64,000 nucleotides of DNA, from assembly GCA_021157965.1 (NCBI GenBank), contig JAGGVO010000004.1:1-64000 (forward strand), written 5' to 3'. The notes under the pieces are model-generated. The model was given only the letters and a program-made list of their open reading frames with translations, searched no databases and was not told where the DNA came from. The position numbers were made by a program, and so were the translations under genes. Positions 52,325 through 60,196 of the stretch are shown here, one piece after another. This DNA is from Candidatus Neomarinimicrobiota bacterium. GTDB taxonomy: Bacteria; Fidelibacterota; Fidelibacteria; Fidelibacterales; Fidelibacteraceae. How positions within the stretch are numbered: the first letter of the stretch is position 1; every line of letters begins with the position of its first letter.

Positions 52325-53482
52325 TTAGAGCTTGATTCTGATTTTATACCGGGTAAGCAAGTGAGTTATTAGCAATATAAAAGCTGTAAAGAGAAAGGCT
52401 CTGATGATACCCACACCGGCATGGATATGCCCCCATTGAAAATACGGAATCGCCAGGGTATCAAAAAGAATATAGAAAACAGCCGGAAGCAAATAGGCTG
52501 TGAGGGGATTTTGTGCCGAAGGTTGAAGGGGTTTGCCCCATTTTTTCAGGCCTTTTACATCGGTGACAAGATAAATCAGCAGAAAAATCAAGACGCACAG
52601 GGCTGCGCTCCAGAGTCCCCACACAGGAGTTGCCTGAATTTTAGAAACGATGTACACCTTGTGCAATAACCAGCCGGCAAGCCATAATCCGAAGGCTTCA
52701 CCCGGCAAATGTTTCAGGATAATACCCTGTCCCTTTTTCAGTTGCAAGCCGGCATAGAGTCCTGCCAGAACAATCAGCACATGGGTCCCGATAAATTTCC
52801 CCGGGTGAATAAAATCCACAAGGGGCTGAAGGGCATCGAACCGGCCGGATACTTCACCAATGAAAAGAAGGATGCAAAACCCCATGCTGAGGATGATGAT
52901 GTCTTCACGGTCTTTAAAAAACAGATAAATCAGGGAAGCCACGGCATAAGCCCATCCAATGAGTCCCAATATACCCCACCAGCCTGTCCGGAGCCATTGG
53001 CTGTTGGCTATATCGCCCCGGCGGTAGGTTATGGCAAGGAAAAGGAGCAGAATCCATCCGATTTTTGGAATATATTGTTTTACTTTGGGTCTGTCTTCCC
53101 AGATGTTCCAAATCATAAAAAAGGAAGTATACATCAGCAGTTGCCAGAGTGTTTTGGGGAGCAGGGCAATATGAGGATTATACGCACCGGAATTCAGCAT
53201 CATAACCCCCATAATGATTAAAGCCAGGCTTCGTTCGCCGATATGTCTGATTGAGGGAATAATGCCATGAGACATTCGTTTTTCAAGGGCTATAGGTATA
53301 ACCATCCCTACAATAAAGAGAAAGGCGGGGAATACCAGATCCGGCAAGGTCATCCCATCGGTATTGGCACCTGCATGATGCAGCCATCCCGGTGCATCCG
53401 GCACGGAAGCCACATCATTTACAAAGATCATCAGGGCTATAGTAAGTCCGCGGAAAAGATCAATACTGATCACTCGTTTCAT
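52325..53482 (-). CDS. HGSNAT/NagX-like membrane acyltransferase (DUF5009)
   Basis: Multi-pass membrane protein of 385 residues with about 11 hydrophobic segments. The N-terminus RVISIDLFRGLTIALMIFVND and the following PDLVFPAFLFIVG match bacterial homologues of heparan-alpha-glucosaminide N-acetyltransferase (DUF5009/NagX). Homologues acetylate amino sugars across the membrane from acetyl-CoA. It lies downstream of a SIS protein, sugar permease and ROK kinase, which fits an amino-sugar role. A strong terminator-like hairpin ends only a few bases before its ribosome binding site (AAAGGGGG), so its expression may depend on read-through. Confidence 0.82.
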   Translation of the reverse strand: MKRVISIDLFRGLTIALMIFVNDVASVPDAPGWLHHAGANTDGMTLPDLVFPAFLFIVGMVIPIALEKRMSHGIIPSIRHIGERSLALIIMGVMMLNSGAYNPHIALLPKTLWQLLMYTSFFMIWNIWEDRPKVKQYIPKIGWILLLFLAITYRRGDIANSQWLRTGWWGILGLIGWAYAVASLIYLFFKDREDIIILSMGFCILLFIGEVSGRFDALQPLVDFIHPGKFIGTHVLIVLAGLYAGLQLKKGQGIILKHLPGEAFGLWLAGWLLHKVYIVSKIQATPVWGLWSAALCVLIFLLIYLVTDVKGLKKWGKPLQPSAQNPLTAYLLPAVFYILFDTLAIPYFQWGHIHAGVGIIRAFLFTAFILLITHLLTRYKIRIKL

Positions 53483-53494
53483 GGAAATCCCCCT

Positions 53495-53557
53495 TTAATA
53501 AAAAAGTGCTGAGACTGCCTTATGGTTTGGGGGGAGGGGATAAGACAGCCTCAACAC
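53495..53557 (-). terminator. strong hairpin terminator or attenuator before the HGSNAT-like gene
   Basis: On the minus strand the arms 53557-53540 and 53523-53506 pair over 18 positions with three G-U wobbles and no mismatch, around a 16-base C-rich loop. TTTTTTATT follows at 53505-53497. This is the strongest Rho-independent terminator in the window. It ends the ROK-MFS-SIS operon, but lies directly against the Shine-Dalgarno sequence of the next gene. Confidence 0.88.
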
Positions 53558-53576
53558 AAAGAATTTCAATGGGGCG

Positions 53577-54335
53577 TCAAACGCCAACAATCCGTTTTTT
53601 ATATTCTTTCAGGGCTTCATTCAGCCTGTCATGAGCCCCGGGATCACCCACGTTATGACTTGGGTGAATATACAATTTTACGCCCCTGTCTGCCAATATT
53701 TCTGCAACCGTTGTGATGGTCATCCATACAGCCGTGACGAATGCGATTGTAGAAACGGGTCCGATTTTGTCCGGATGGTTTTTCAGCGGGACGGTTGCAT
53801 CTTCACCGGGGGCACAGGAATCAACTACAATATCCGCCAATTCAAACATGGTTTTTCCGCAGGAATGTTTGGTTGTCCGTCCTTCAGCCGCTTTTTGTGC
53901 TCCATAGACAATCAGTTTCATTCCCTTCTCCTTGGCTTTCAGGGCAACATCAATGTTCACGGCATTCACGCCGGAATGGGAAAATATCCACATGCAATCC
54001 CGTGAATCAAAATTGTAGCCTTCCATGATCTGGGTGCCGTAACCTTCCACCCGTTCCAGAAAAACAAATTGGTGTACACCCATATCTCCCACAATATGGG
54101 TAAAAAAGGAGAGAGGAAGTTCAATAATGGGATGGAATCCCACAAATCCTCCGATACGGGGGTACATTTCCTCGATGGGCAGGGTTGCATGCCCACATCC
54201 GAATGTGTGGACCCAACGTCCTGCTTCGATGGTATCGGCCATGGCTTCGGCTGCTTTCCGGATGGCATCCATCTGGGTATTCTCAATAGCATTCATCACT
54301 TCATACGCATTTTTTAACCATTCTTTTGCTAACAT
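53577..54335 (-). CDS. SIS-domain sugar isomerase-like protein (COG4821 type)
   Basis: A 252-residue SIS-fold protein that probably binds or isomerises a phosphosugar. HTFGCGHATLPIEEMYPRIGG near residue 42 and IFSHSGVNAVNIDVALKAKEKGM near 115 are the phosphosugar-binding segments. Relatives (COG4821) are found next to sugar permeases and kinases. The start is placed at ATG 54335 after AAAAGGAAC; an ATG at 54386 would lie inside the MFS gene. It directly follows that gene. Confidence 0.82.
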   Translation of the reverse strand: MLAKEWLKNAYEVMNAIENTQMDAIRKAAEAMADTIEAGRWVHTFGCGHATLPIEEMYPRIGGFVGFHPIIELPLSFFTHIVGDMGVHQFVFLERVEGYGTQIMEGYNFDSRDCMWIFSHSGVNAVNIDVALKAKEKGMKLIVYGAQKAAEGRTTKHSCGKTMFELADIVVDSCAPGEDATVPLKNHPDKIGPVSTIAFVTAVWMTITTVAEILADRGVKLYIHPSHNVGDPGAHDRLNEALKEYKKRIVGV

Positions 54336-54336
54336 A

Positions 54337-55518
54337 TCACTGTTCCTTTTTTGTTTGAACGTTAAAAATTCCAATGGCAAGACCAAACATGATGATCACA
54401 CTGAGTATCAGCATGAGCGGATAATAAGTAAGTCCGAAAGAATTGGTGAGTATTCCAGTCAAATAATTCAGAAGGATGTTTCCCAACAGGGCAATTACCA
54501 GGACAAAACTGAAAGCGGATCCGCTTAATTCGGGATACCGTTCGCCTACTTTCGCCAAGATTACCGGAAATCCGGCAGAAAACCCCAGTCCTAACAGAAT
54601 CAGTGAAAAAGCAGCCGTAACTGCCGGGGCAGAATAGAGTATGGCCGATCCGGTAAACTGAAGTCCGATACTGCCGAAGAGAATAAGGGTAAAACAAATA
54701 TAGAGAACTTTCACCGGGGATAATTTCCGGAGGGCCCAGCCCAGGATCAGCCGTCCGGCGGTAATGGATGCCACCAGAAAGGTGAGAAACATAACGGCAT
54801 TTGTCCGGGAAAGTCCTACCTGATCATGAGTCAGATATGCAGCAGACCAGTTATTGGCCATGCCTTCCAAAGCACTTTCAAAAAACAGAATAAATCCCAA
54901 CCCGATCAGAATACCATCCCTGAAAAAGGATTTCAGCCGGGATACGGGAAGTTTATCCGTGTGTTTAGGCGGGGGAAAGGGGATGATCAGAAAGTAGATG
55001 ACAGGAATGATGAGAAAGAGTGCCACAAAGCGGATGATCTGTGCGAGACTCCAAATTTTCATCAGGAGGCCGGTTAATAAAGGCATCCCCAGAGCTCCGA
55101 TTCCATAAAAGACACCCAAAAGGCTCAAGGCAGAACTTTTATTTTCTGTGTTGATATCGGAAACCATGGCATTGGTCCCTCCGTTGATGGCACCGCCGCC
55201 CAATCCGATAAGAAAGAATGCTGCCTGGACAGGTAAAAGAGTTTCCGTGGCAACCATCATCCAAAACCCTGCAGATACCAGAAGGGTGCTGATGATCAGC
55301 AGATACTTATATCCGAAGCGGTCGGCAAAGGGACCAAAAACAAGGCTTCCCAAAAGGATACCGGCCGGCAATAAGGCAGCCAGGCTTCCCAGTTGAGCAT
55401 TTGTCAGACCGAATTGTTCAGATAGAAAGGTATTCACCGTTCCTAAGGATATCATCACAATACCAAATAGAAGCATTCCCGCATACGCTGCCAGAATTTG
55501 CAGCATGGATTTTTTCAT
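54337..55518 (-). CDS. MFS sugar permease (FHS/FucP-like)
   Basis: A 393-residue, 12-span major facilitator. The first half carries PFADRFGYKYLL between helices 2 and 3 and a Gly-rich helix 5 start (LGGGAINGGTNAM), features of fucose/GlcNAc (FHS) permeases. The position between a ROK kinase and a SIS protein supports monosaccharide or amino-sugar import. The substrate is not determined. Its ATG overlaps the ROK stop. Confidence 0.83.
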   Translation of the reverse strand: MKKSMLQILAAYAGMLLFGIVMISLGTVNTFLSEQFGLTNAQLGSLAALLPAGILLGSLVFGPFADRFGYKYLLIISTLLVSAGFWMMVATETLLPVQAAFFLIGLGGGAINGGTNAMVSDINTENKSSALSLLGVFYGIGALGMPLLTGLLMKIWSLAQIIRFVALFLIIPVIYFLIIPFPPPKHTDKLPVSRLKSFFRDGILIGLGFILFFESALEGMANNWSAAYLTHDQVGLSRTNAVMFLTFLVASITAGRLILGWALRKLSPVKVLYICFTLILFGSIGLQFTGSAILYSAPAVTAAFSLILLGLGFSAGFPVILAKVGERYPELSGSAFSFVLVIALLGNILLNYLTGILTNSFGLTYYPLMLILSVIIMFGLAIGIFNVQTKKEQ

Positions 55519-56483
55519 GATTGGTTCTCCTTTATGTTTTTATCAAAGGGGAGGGCAGCAGCACCATATAAGGCTGCATTTCCCTCCAGGGCGGAAGCTT
55601 TGAGTGTAACCTGCTGAATGGCAATGGGTTGTGCCCACTTTTTTGCTTCCTTTAAAATATCCGGCAGAAAGCGGACAGCGGGGCCGAAAACCCCGCCGCC
55701 GAAAATGATGATTTCCGGATTGAAAAGGCTTACGTAATTGGCAACTGCCATCCCCCAGAGTTCTATGGCCTGATTCAGAACAAAGCGGCTTAGTGAATCA
55801 CCGGAATCATAGTGTGCAAAGATATCCTCTGATTTGGGCGGAGCGTCCTGATATCTGAAATATCCCTGATATTCCGGATTTTTTTCCATGTATTCTTTGC
55901 CGCTTCGTGAAAGTCCGTCTCCCGAAGCGTAGTATTCAAAACATCCCATCGCTTTGAATTTATCCTTGTAAGGACGTTCCAGAGCCATCCAGCCGGTTGC
56001 GCCTGATATGGCACTAAAACCGCTTAATACGTGACCATCCACCATGATGCCTGCACCAATACCTGTTCCAACAGTGATAAATACAGCATTGCGGGTTCCG
56101 GCGGCATTCCCGTGCATTGCCTCTCCCCGAAGACAACATGTCCTGTCGCCATCGGCAAAAACCGGGGTATCTTTCAAAGCCGGATATTTTTTTAACAGAG
56201 ATACCAGGGGAAGTTCATCCCATCCGGGGATATTGGGAGCCCATACTGTTTCCCGGTATGGACCTGCAATACCGGGAACGCAAACACCTACGCCGGCCAG
56301 ATCACCATCTTTTATATTGATACGATCTGTCAGTCGCTGAATGGTCTGCCTGATAAGGTCCACAACTTCTTCACCAGAGCGACCGGCCAGCAATTCATAA
56401 TGTTCGGACAGTATTTTTCCCTCTTCGTCTATCAGGGCGCCTTTGACTTTTGTCCCCCCCAGATCAACGCCAATGGATTTCAT
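55515..56483 (-). CDS. ROK family sugar kinase
   Basis: Probable ATP-dependent hexose or amino-sugar kinase, 322 residues. The phosphate loop VDLGGTKVKGALID is intact at 5-18, and TVGTGIGAGIMVDG near 140 is the second ATP motif. The catalytic Asp region reads FADGDRTCCLRGE. The ROK zinc motif CxCGxxGC is absent; where it would lie the protein reads FKAMGCFEYYASG. It is thus a divergent, zinc-less ROK. It shares WAPNIPGW and NQAI(E/Q)-(L/F)WGMA blocks with the protein at 58882. First gene of a three-gene minus-strand operon. Confidence 0.85.
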   Translation of the reverse strand: MKSIGVDLGGTKVKGALIDEEGKILSEHYELLAGRSGEEVVDLIRQTIQRLTDRINIKDGDLAGVGVCVPGIAGPYRETVWAPNIPGWDELPLVSLLKKYPALKDTPVFADGDRTCCLRGEAMHGNAAGTRNAVFITVGTGIGAGIMVDGHVLSGFSAISGATGWMALERPYKDKFKAMGCFEYYASGDGLSRSGKEYMEKNPEYQGYFRYQDAPPKSEDIFAHYDSGDSLSRFVLNQAIELWGMAVANYVSLFNPEIIIFGGGVFGPAVRFLPDILKEAKKWAQPIAIQQVTLKASALEGNAALYGAAALPFDKNIKENQS

Positions 56484-56834
56484 TATTTCCCTTTCTCTGA
56501 ATCTTCAGATTAACGATAAAACTCTCCGGAAACTTCCGGACCCCGCAACTTTTTTAAACCGGAAAGGATAAGTAAGTGTTTTTGTTTCTCGGAATTAACA
56601 CAGGGTCTATGAAAATTCCGTTAAAGCTAAATTATTCACAATGCCCCAATCTGTCAAGTAAAATGTCCCTGCCGATCCTTACGGTTTTGCTGACGAATAA
56701 AATTGTGTGGAAAGGATGGACTGATGGTTATATATTCAACGGCAATCTTCAGTTAATGATTTTCCATCGTCCTGAAACGGGTTCAGTGCTATTTGAGCCA
56801 TTTCGTAAATAATGTTAAAAAAAGAGGGTTTCTC
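56484..56834. other. divergent regulatory region between ROK operon and GH9 gene
   Basis: This 350-base gap separates divergently transcribed genes and must hold both promoters. A 16-base palindrome at 56525-56540 lies 42-57 bases before the ROK ATG. A 78-codon frame at 56576-56812 has no good start context or recognisable product and is not called. No canonical -35/-10 pair could be fixed on either strand. Confidence 0.5.
56525..56540. promoter_or_regulatory. palindromic operator candidate
   Basis: TCCGGAA and TTCCGGA are perfect inverted arms around AC. The position just upstream of the ROK-MFS-SIS operon suits a dimeric repressor, for example a LacI- or GntR-type sugar regulator, none of which is encoded nearby. 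TCCGGA words are common in this genome's coding DNA, which lowers the weight of the match. Confidence 0.4.
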
Positions 56835-58643
56835 ATGAAACGCATATTACATCTTTCTTTGATGCTTGCCATATTTCTGGTGAGCCTGAAGGGGGCTTCA
56901 GGGCCTGAGGTTTATTTTCGGATTAATCAACTGGGATATCATGCGGAAGGGTTAAAGACTGCCATCCTCTTTTCGAAAGAAGATTTGTCGGGGCGGGCGG
57001 TGGAAATCAAAACGAAAAAGCTTTTTCAGAAAACAGTATTAAAAAGACAAGTAACGGAAAATAAAGGGGCTTTTGGACAATTTCCTTTTCATTACAGAAT
57101 AGATTTTTCCACGCTGCAGGAACCGGGAGAATATTGGATTGAACTGGCAGGGACGGATATTCGCTCCCATACATTTTCCATAAAGGAATCGGGGATCTAT
57201 TCAGAAGCCCGTGAAAAGATGCTGGGATATATCCGACAGCAGCGATGCGGGTATAATCCTTTTCTGGATGAAGTCTGCCACACAAAAGACGGGCGGACTG
57301 CCTACGGTCCTATGTCGGACGGGACCTTTGTTTATGTCTTTGGCGGCTGGCACGACGCGGCAGACCTTTTGCAGTACATGATGACCAGCGGCAATACGAT
57401 TGGCAGACTCTTACTGGCCTATAGTGAAACAGAGGTCCGGTTTAATGATAAGGTAAACGCTTTGGGACAGCCTTTTCCGAACGGTATTCCGGATATACTT
57501 GATGAAGCGAAGTGGGGGTTGGACTGGATGCTGAGAATGCACCCCGAACCGGATCAACTTTTTCATCAGATTGCCGATGACCGGGATCATATCGGTTTTA
57601 AGTATCCATACAAGGATTCATCGGATTACGGGTGGGGACCCGAGAGTTACCGGGTTGTCTATTATGCCACCGGCAAGCCCCAGGGACTGGGGAGATTTAT
57701 CAATACTTCCACGGGACTGGCAAATTTAGCAGGCCGGTATGCTGCTGTTATGGCCAGGGCGGCCCGTATCTGGAAAGAAGACCTGAATCAGCCGGGGCAG
57801 GCTGAGATATTTTTAAAAGCCGGAAAAGAAGTCTACCTCATGGGGCAAAAACAACCCGGCAGCCAGGAAGGAGTACCCCATAAGGCCGGCTATCGCTATC
57901 ATGAAAGCACATGGGCCGACGATATGGAATGGGGCGCTGCAGAATTGTACCTGACAACCGGGGATTCCACTTATCTTGAAGAAGCGAAGAATTATGCCCT
58001 GCAGGCGGGAACCGACTCCTGGTTTGGAAAGGATACAGCCCGGCATTATGAATACTACCCATTCATGAATGTGGGCCATTATGTGCTTCACGGATGTGTT
58101 GATGAGGGTTTTCAGGATATTCTGGAGGATTTTTACCGCAAAGAACTAAGTGCGGTTCATAAGCGTGCGGAAATGTACCCCTGGAATGTGGGACACCCAT
58201 TTATCTGGTGCTCCAATAATCTGGCCTCAGCATTGGTTGTTGAATCCATCCTGTATGAACGGATGACCGGTGACACACGGTTTCGTCAACTGGCGGCCGA
58301 TACACGGGACTGGATATTCGGGAAAAATCCCTGGGGGGTGAGTCAGGTGATTGATGTAGGAATTGTCACGCCACAGAATGCACATGGTTCCATGTTAAGC
58401 CTGGAAGGAATTAAAACACCGGGCGGACTCCTGGATGGACCTCTCTATTTATCTACCCATAAATTGCATCACGCATATATCCAAATACCGGATGAGGAGC
58501 CCTATAAAGACTTTCAGAGTAAGATAGTGGTATACCATGACCTGATTGGGGATTATGCCACGAACGAACCGACTCTTGACGGAACGGCTGAAGCATTATT
58601 CATGATCTGCCTCTCGGATGAGGGAGGCGGAGTGAGGGAATGA
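56835..58643 (+). CDS. secreted glycoside hydrolase family 9 enzyme
   Basis: A 602-residue exported beta-glycosidase with a signal peptide (about 1-21). The N-terminal Ig-like cellulase domain (RINQLGYHAEGLKTAILF, about 25-120) is followed by the GH9 barrel. GGWHDAADLLQYM holds the Asp pair at 174 and 177, and the acid Glu578 is in ATNEPTLDGTAEA. NPWGVSQV and HRHXX-like HAYIQIP blocks complete the fold. There is no dockerin or carbohydrate-binding module. GH9 includes endoglucanases, cellodextrinases and exo-beta-glucosaminidases; the surrounding genes make the last plausible. The start has AAAGAGGG seven bases upstream. Confidence 0.9.
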   Translation: MKRILHLSLMLAIFLVSLKGASGPEVYFRINQLGYHAEGLKTAILFSKEDLSGRAVEIKTKKLFQKTVLKRQVTENKGAFGQFPFHYRIDFSTLQEPGEYWIELAGTDIRSHTFSIKESGIYSEAREKMLGYIRQQRCGYNPFLDEVCHTKDGRTAYGPMSDGTFVYVFGGWHDAADLLQYMMTSGNTIGRLLLAYSETEVRFNDKVNALGQPFPNGIPDILDEAKWGLDWMLRMHPEPDQLFHQIADDRDHIGFKYPYKDSSDYGWGPESYRVVYYATGKPQGLGRFINTSTGLANLAGRYAAVMARAARIWKEDLNQPGQAEIFLKAGKEVYLMGQKQPGSQEGVPHKAGYRYHESTWADDMEWGAAELYLTTGDSTYLEEAKNYALQAGTDSWFGKDTARHYEYYPFMNVGHYVLHGCVDEGFQDILEDFYRKELSAVHKRAEMYPWNVGHPFIWCSNNLASALVVESILYERMTGDTRFRQLAADTRDWIFGKNPWGVSQVIDVGIVTPQNAHGSMLSLEGIKTPGGLLDGPLYLSTHKLHHAYIQIPDEEPYKDFQSKIVVYHDLIGDYATNEPTLDGTAEALFMICLSDEGGGVRE

Positions 58644-58881
58644 TGGAGAAAGGGGGAGACGGTGAGTTGAGGAGAAAGATTGCACCGGATTTAAGTCCGG
58701 AGAGATAAGAGTACGAAAGCACGAAGAGATAAAAACACAATATATTAAAAATAATATAAACTTGCATTTGATTGCGGTCGGGATTATTTTATCCCCGGGG
58801 GGATATACGTATAAACATCTTCCTATATAGTGAGATAAGAATTTTATAAATGCCTGTGTTCTAACCCAACCCGCAACCCTC
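58644..58881. other. convergent gap with degenerate repeats
   Basis: No gene is seen. The gap begins with GA-rich repeat units (GGTGAGTTGAGGAG, about 58660) and ends with their inverted counterpart (CCCTCTCAACG, about 58877). It contains CGAAAGCACGAAGAGAT (about 58713) and a 16-base palindrome at 58790. The layout resembles the DNA around the S23 pseudogene, but without a coding remnant. Confidence 0.45.
58790..58805. repeat. 16-base GC palindrome
   Basis: TATCCCC (58790-58796) and GGGGATA (58799-58805) are perfect inverted arms around GG in an otherwise AT-rich gap, followed by ATACGTAT-like symmetry. It could act as an operator or a hairpin in the 3' end of the GH9 transcript. Confidence 0.4.
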
Positions 58882-59859
58882 TCAACGTTTTAACGTCTCA
58901 TCTTCCATACTCTCAATAAATGCCAGTCGGGCGGCACCGATAAGGCTTCCTGACCCGCCCAGGGTAGTCGGTTCCAGACTGACACTTTTCAGGCAGTAAG
59001 GTTGGGACCATTTGGCCATTTCCTCCCGGATGCGGCTGATAAACTGGGTAGCTGGCCCAAAAAGGCTCCCACCGATGATGACTTTCTCAGGGTTCAGCAG
59101 ACTGATCATATTGGCAATTGCCATTCCCCAGAACTGTATAGCCTGGTTTATGATGCTGATGGCTATAGTATCCCGTTCCTTGTAGGCATTGAAAACATCC
59201 TGCATATTGAATTGTTCACCTTTGGATAAAAGGACTCCTTCATAGCCTGGAGCATTGTTGATGAGATCTTTGGCAATTTTCACGAGTCCGTTCCCCGAGG
59301 CATGATATTCGAGGAATCCCCTTGTCCGGTATTCGGGATGAAAAGAAGGAGACAGGGCAGTCCACCCTGCGGCCCCGGCAATATGATCATTGCCCCGGAG
59401 GATTTGTCCGTCCACGAGCAATCCGGCATAAATGCCGGCACCAATGTGCAGGTAAACCAGGTTTTTGATGCCCTTGGCATTCCCCTGCCAGGTTTCCCCT
59501 AAGATGCAACAACATCGGTCCGCCATAATGTGAATGGAAGTTTTTGGAGGAAAAAGGTCAATCAACTTTTCCCGAATAGGAAATTTGCGCCATCCGGGAA
59601 TATTGGGTGCCCAGATTTCTCCGCTAACATCATTATAGATACCGGGGACCGAGATACCGGCATAACGGATTGCAATTCCGGCTTCCCTGGCCTGCTCATA
59701 AACAATAGCAATCTGATCCCCGATGCAAGACAAAACCTGAAGTCCTGTCCGTTCGGAATAATGCTTTTTCCGCCTGAAATACCATTTCCCCTCTTTGTTG
59801 ACAACAGAGACGGATACGGCATCTGAACGGATGTCCACAGCCAAAACATGGTCAATCAT
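58882..59859 (-). CDS. ROK-like protein with degenerate ATP site
   Basis: A 325-residue paralogue of the ROK kinase at 55515. It shares WAPNIPGW, GNAKGIKNLVYLHIGAGIYAG and NQAIQFWGMAIANMISLLNPEKVIIGG. The phosphate loop that should read DLGGTK is DIRSDA, and the second motif TGIGAG is AGIYAG; the zinc motif CxCGxxGC is also missing. It is probably not an ordinary kinase, and there is no DNA-binding helix-turn-helix, so it is not a normal ROK repressor either. ATG 59859 has AGGA six bases upstream; a TTG at 59865 is the alternative. Confidence 0.8.
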   Translation of the reverse strand: MIDHVLAVDIRSDAVSVSVVNKEGKWYFRRKKHYSERTGLQVLSCIGDQIAIVYEQAREAGIAIRYAGISVPGIYNDVSGEIWAPNIPGWRKFPIREKLIDLFPPKTSIHIMADRCCCILGETWQGNAKGIKNLVYLHIGAGIYAGLLVDGQILRGNDHIAGAAGWTALSPSFHPEYRTRGFLEYHASGNGLVKIAKDLINNAPGYEGVLLSKGEQFNMQDVFNAYKERDTIAISIINQAIQFWGMAIANMISLLNPEKVIIGGSLFGPATQFISRIREEMAKWSQPYCLKSVSLEPTTLGGSGSLIGAARLAFIESMEDETLKR

Positions 59860-59865
59860 GATCAA

Positions 59866-60196
59866 TCCTGAATTTGTGCGTCAAGGTAGGACTTAACAGC
59901 GAATTAATCAATTATTATTTATGAAGAGAACCGTGGATATCCGACATGGAAAAAATAATTCAACGGCTTTTAAAATTAGCTGTTGACACAATGGGGAAAT
60001 CCAAGTATCTTAAATAAGATCAGCTTCAATCCTTTTGTTGCCGGTCACAATTCAAAAAAATCCAACTAAACACACAGATAGTACCGGAAAACGCAACTTT
60101 GCTGTCTGGAAATGTTTCAGGGCCATTATCATGTAACTGAAGATTGCATGAGATGTGATCATTGACAATAAATAATCAATGAGAATTGGAGTATGT
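59866..60196. other. divergent region upstream of the TonB receptor gene
   Basis: This gap separates the minus-strand ROK-like gene from the plus-strand receptor gene. It contains a near-consensus promoter at 59983-60011 and a leader of about 180 bases without an obvious riboswitch or reading frame. A small inverted repeat (CATTGA 60160-60165, TCAATG 60176-60181) lies just before the ribosome binding site. Confidence 0.5.
59983..60011 (+). promoter_or_regulatory. near-consensus sigma-70 promoter of the TonB receptor gene
   Basis: TTGACA (59983-59988) and TATCTT (60006-60011) are exactly 17 bases apart. The predicted transcript start near 60018 leaves a leader of about 180 bases before ATG 60197, unusually long for this compact genome. 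Confidence 0.65.

Noticed and set aside
56576-56812. A 78-codon frame between the ROK operon and the GH9 gene
   Set aside because: Starts in a promoter-like region, has no ribosome binding site and overlaps the GH9 leader; composition is not protein-like.
60160-60181. A second TTGACA (60162) as an alternative receptor promoter
   Set aside because: No -10 element lies at a proper distance before the start codon.
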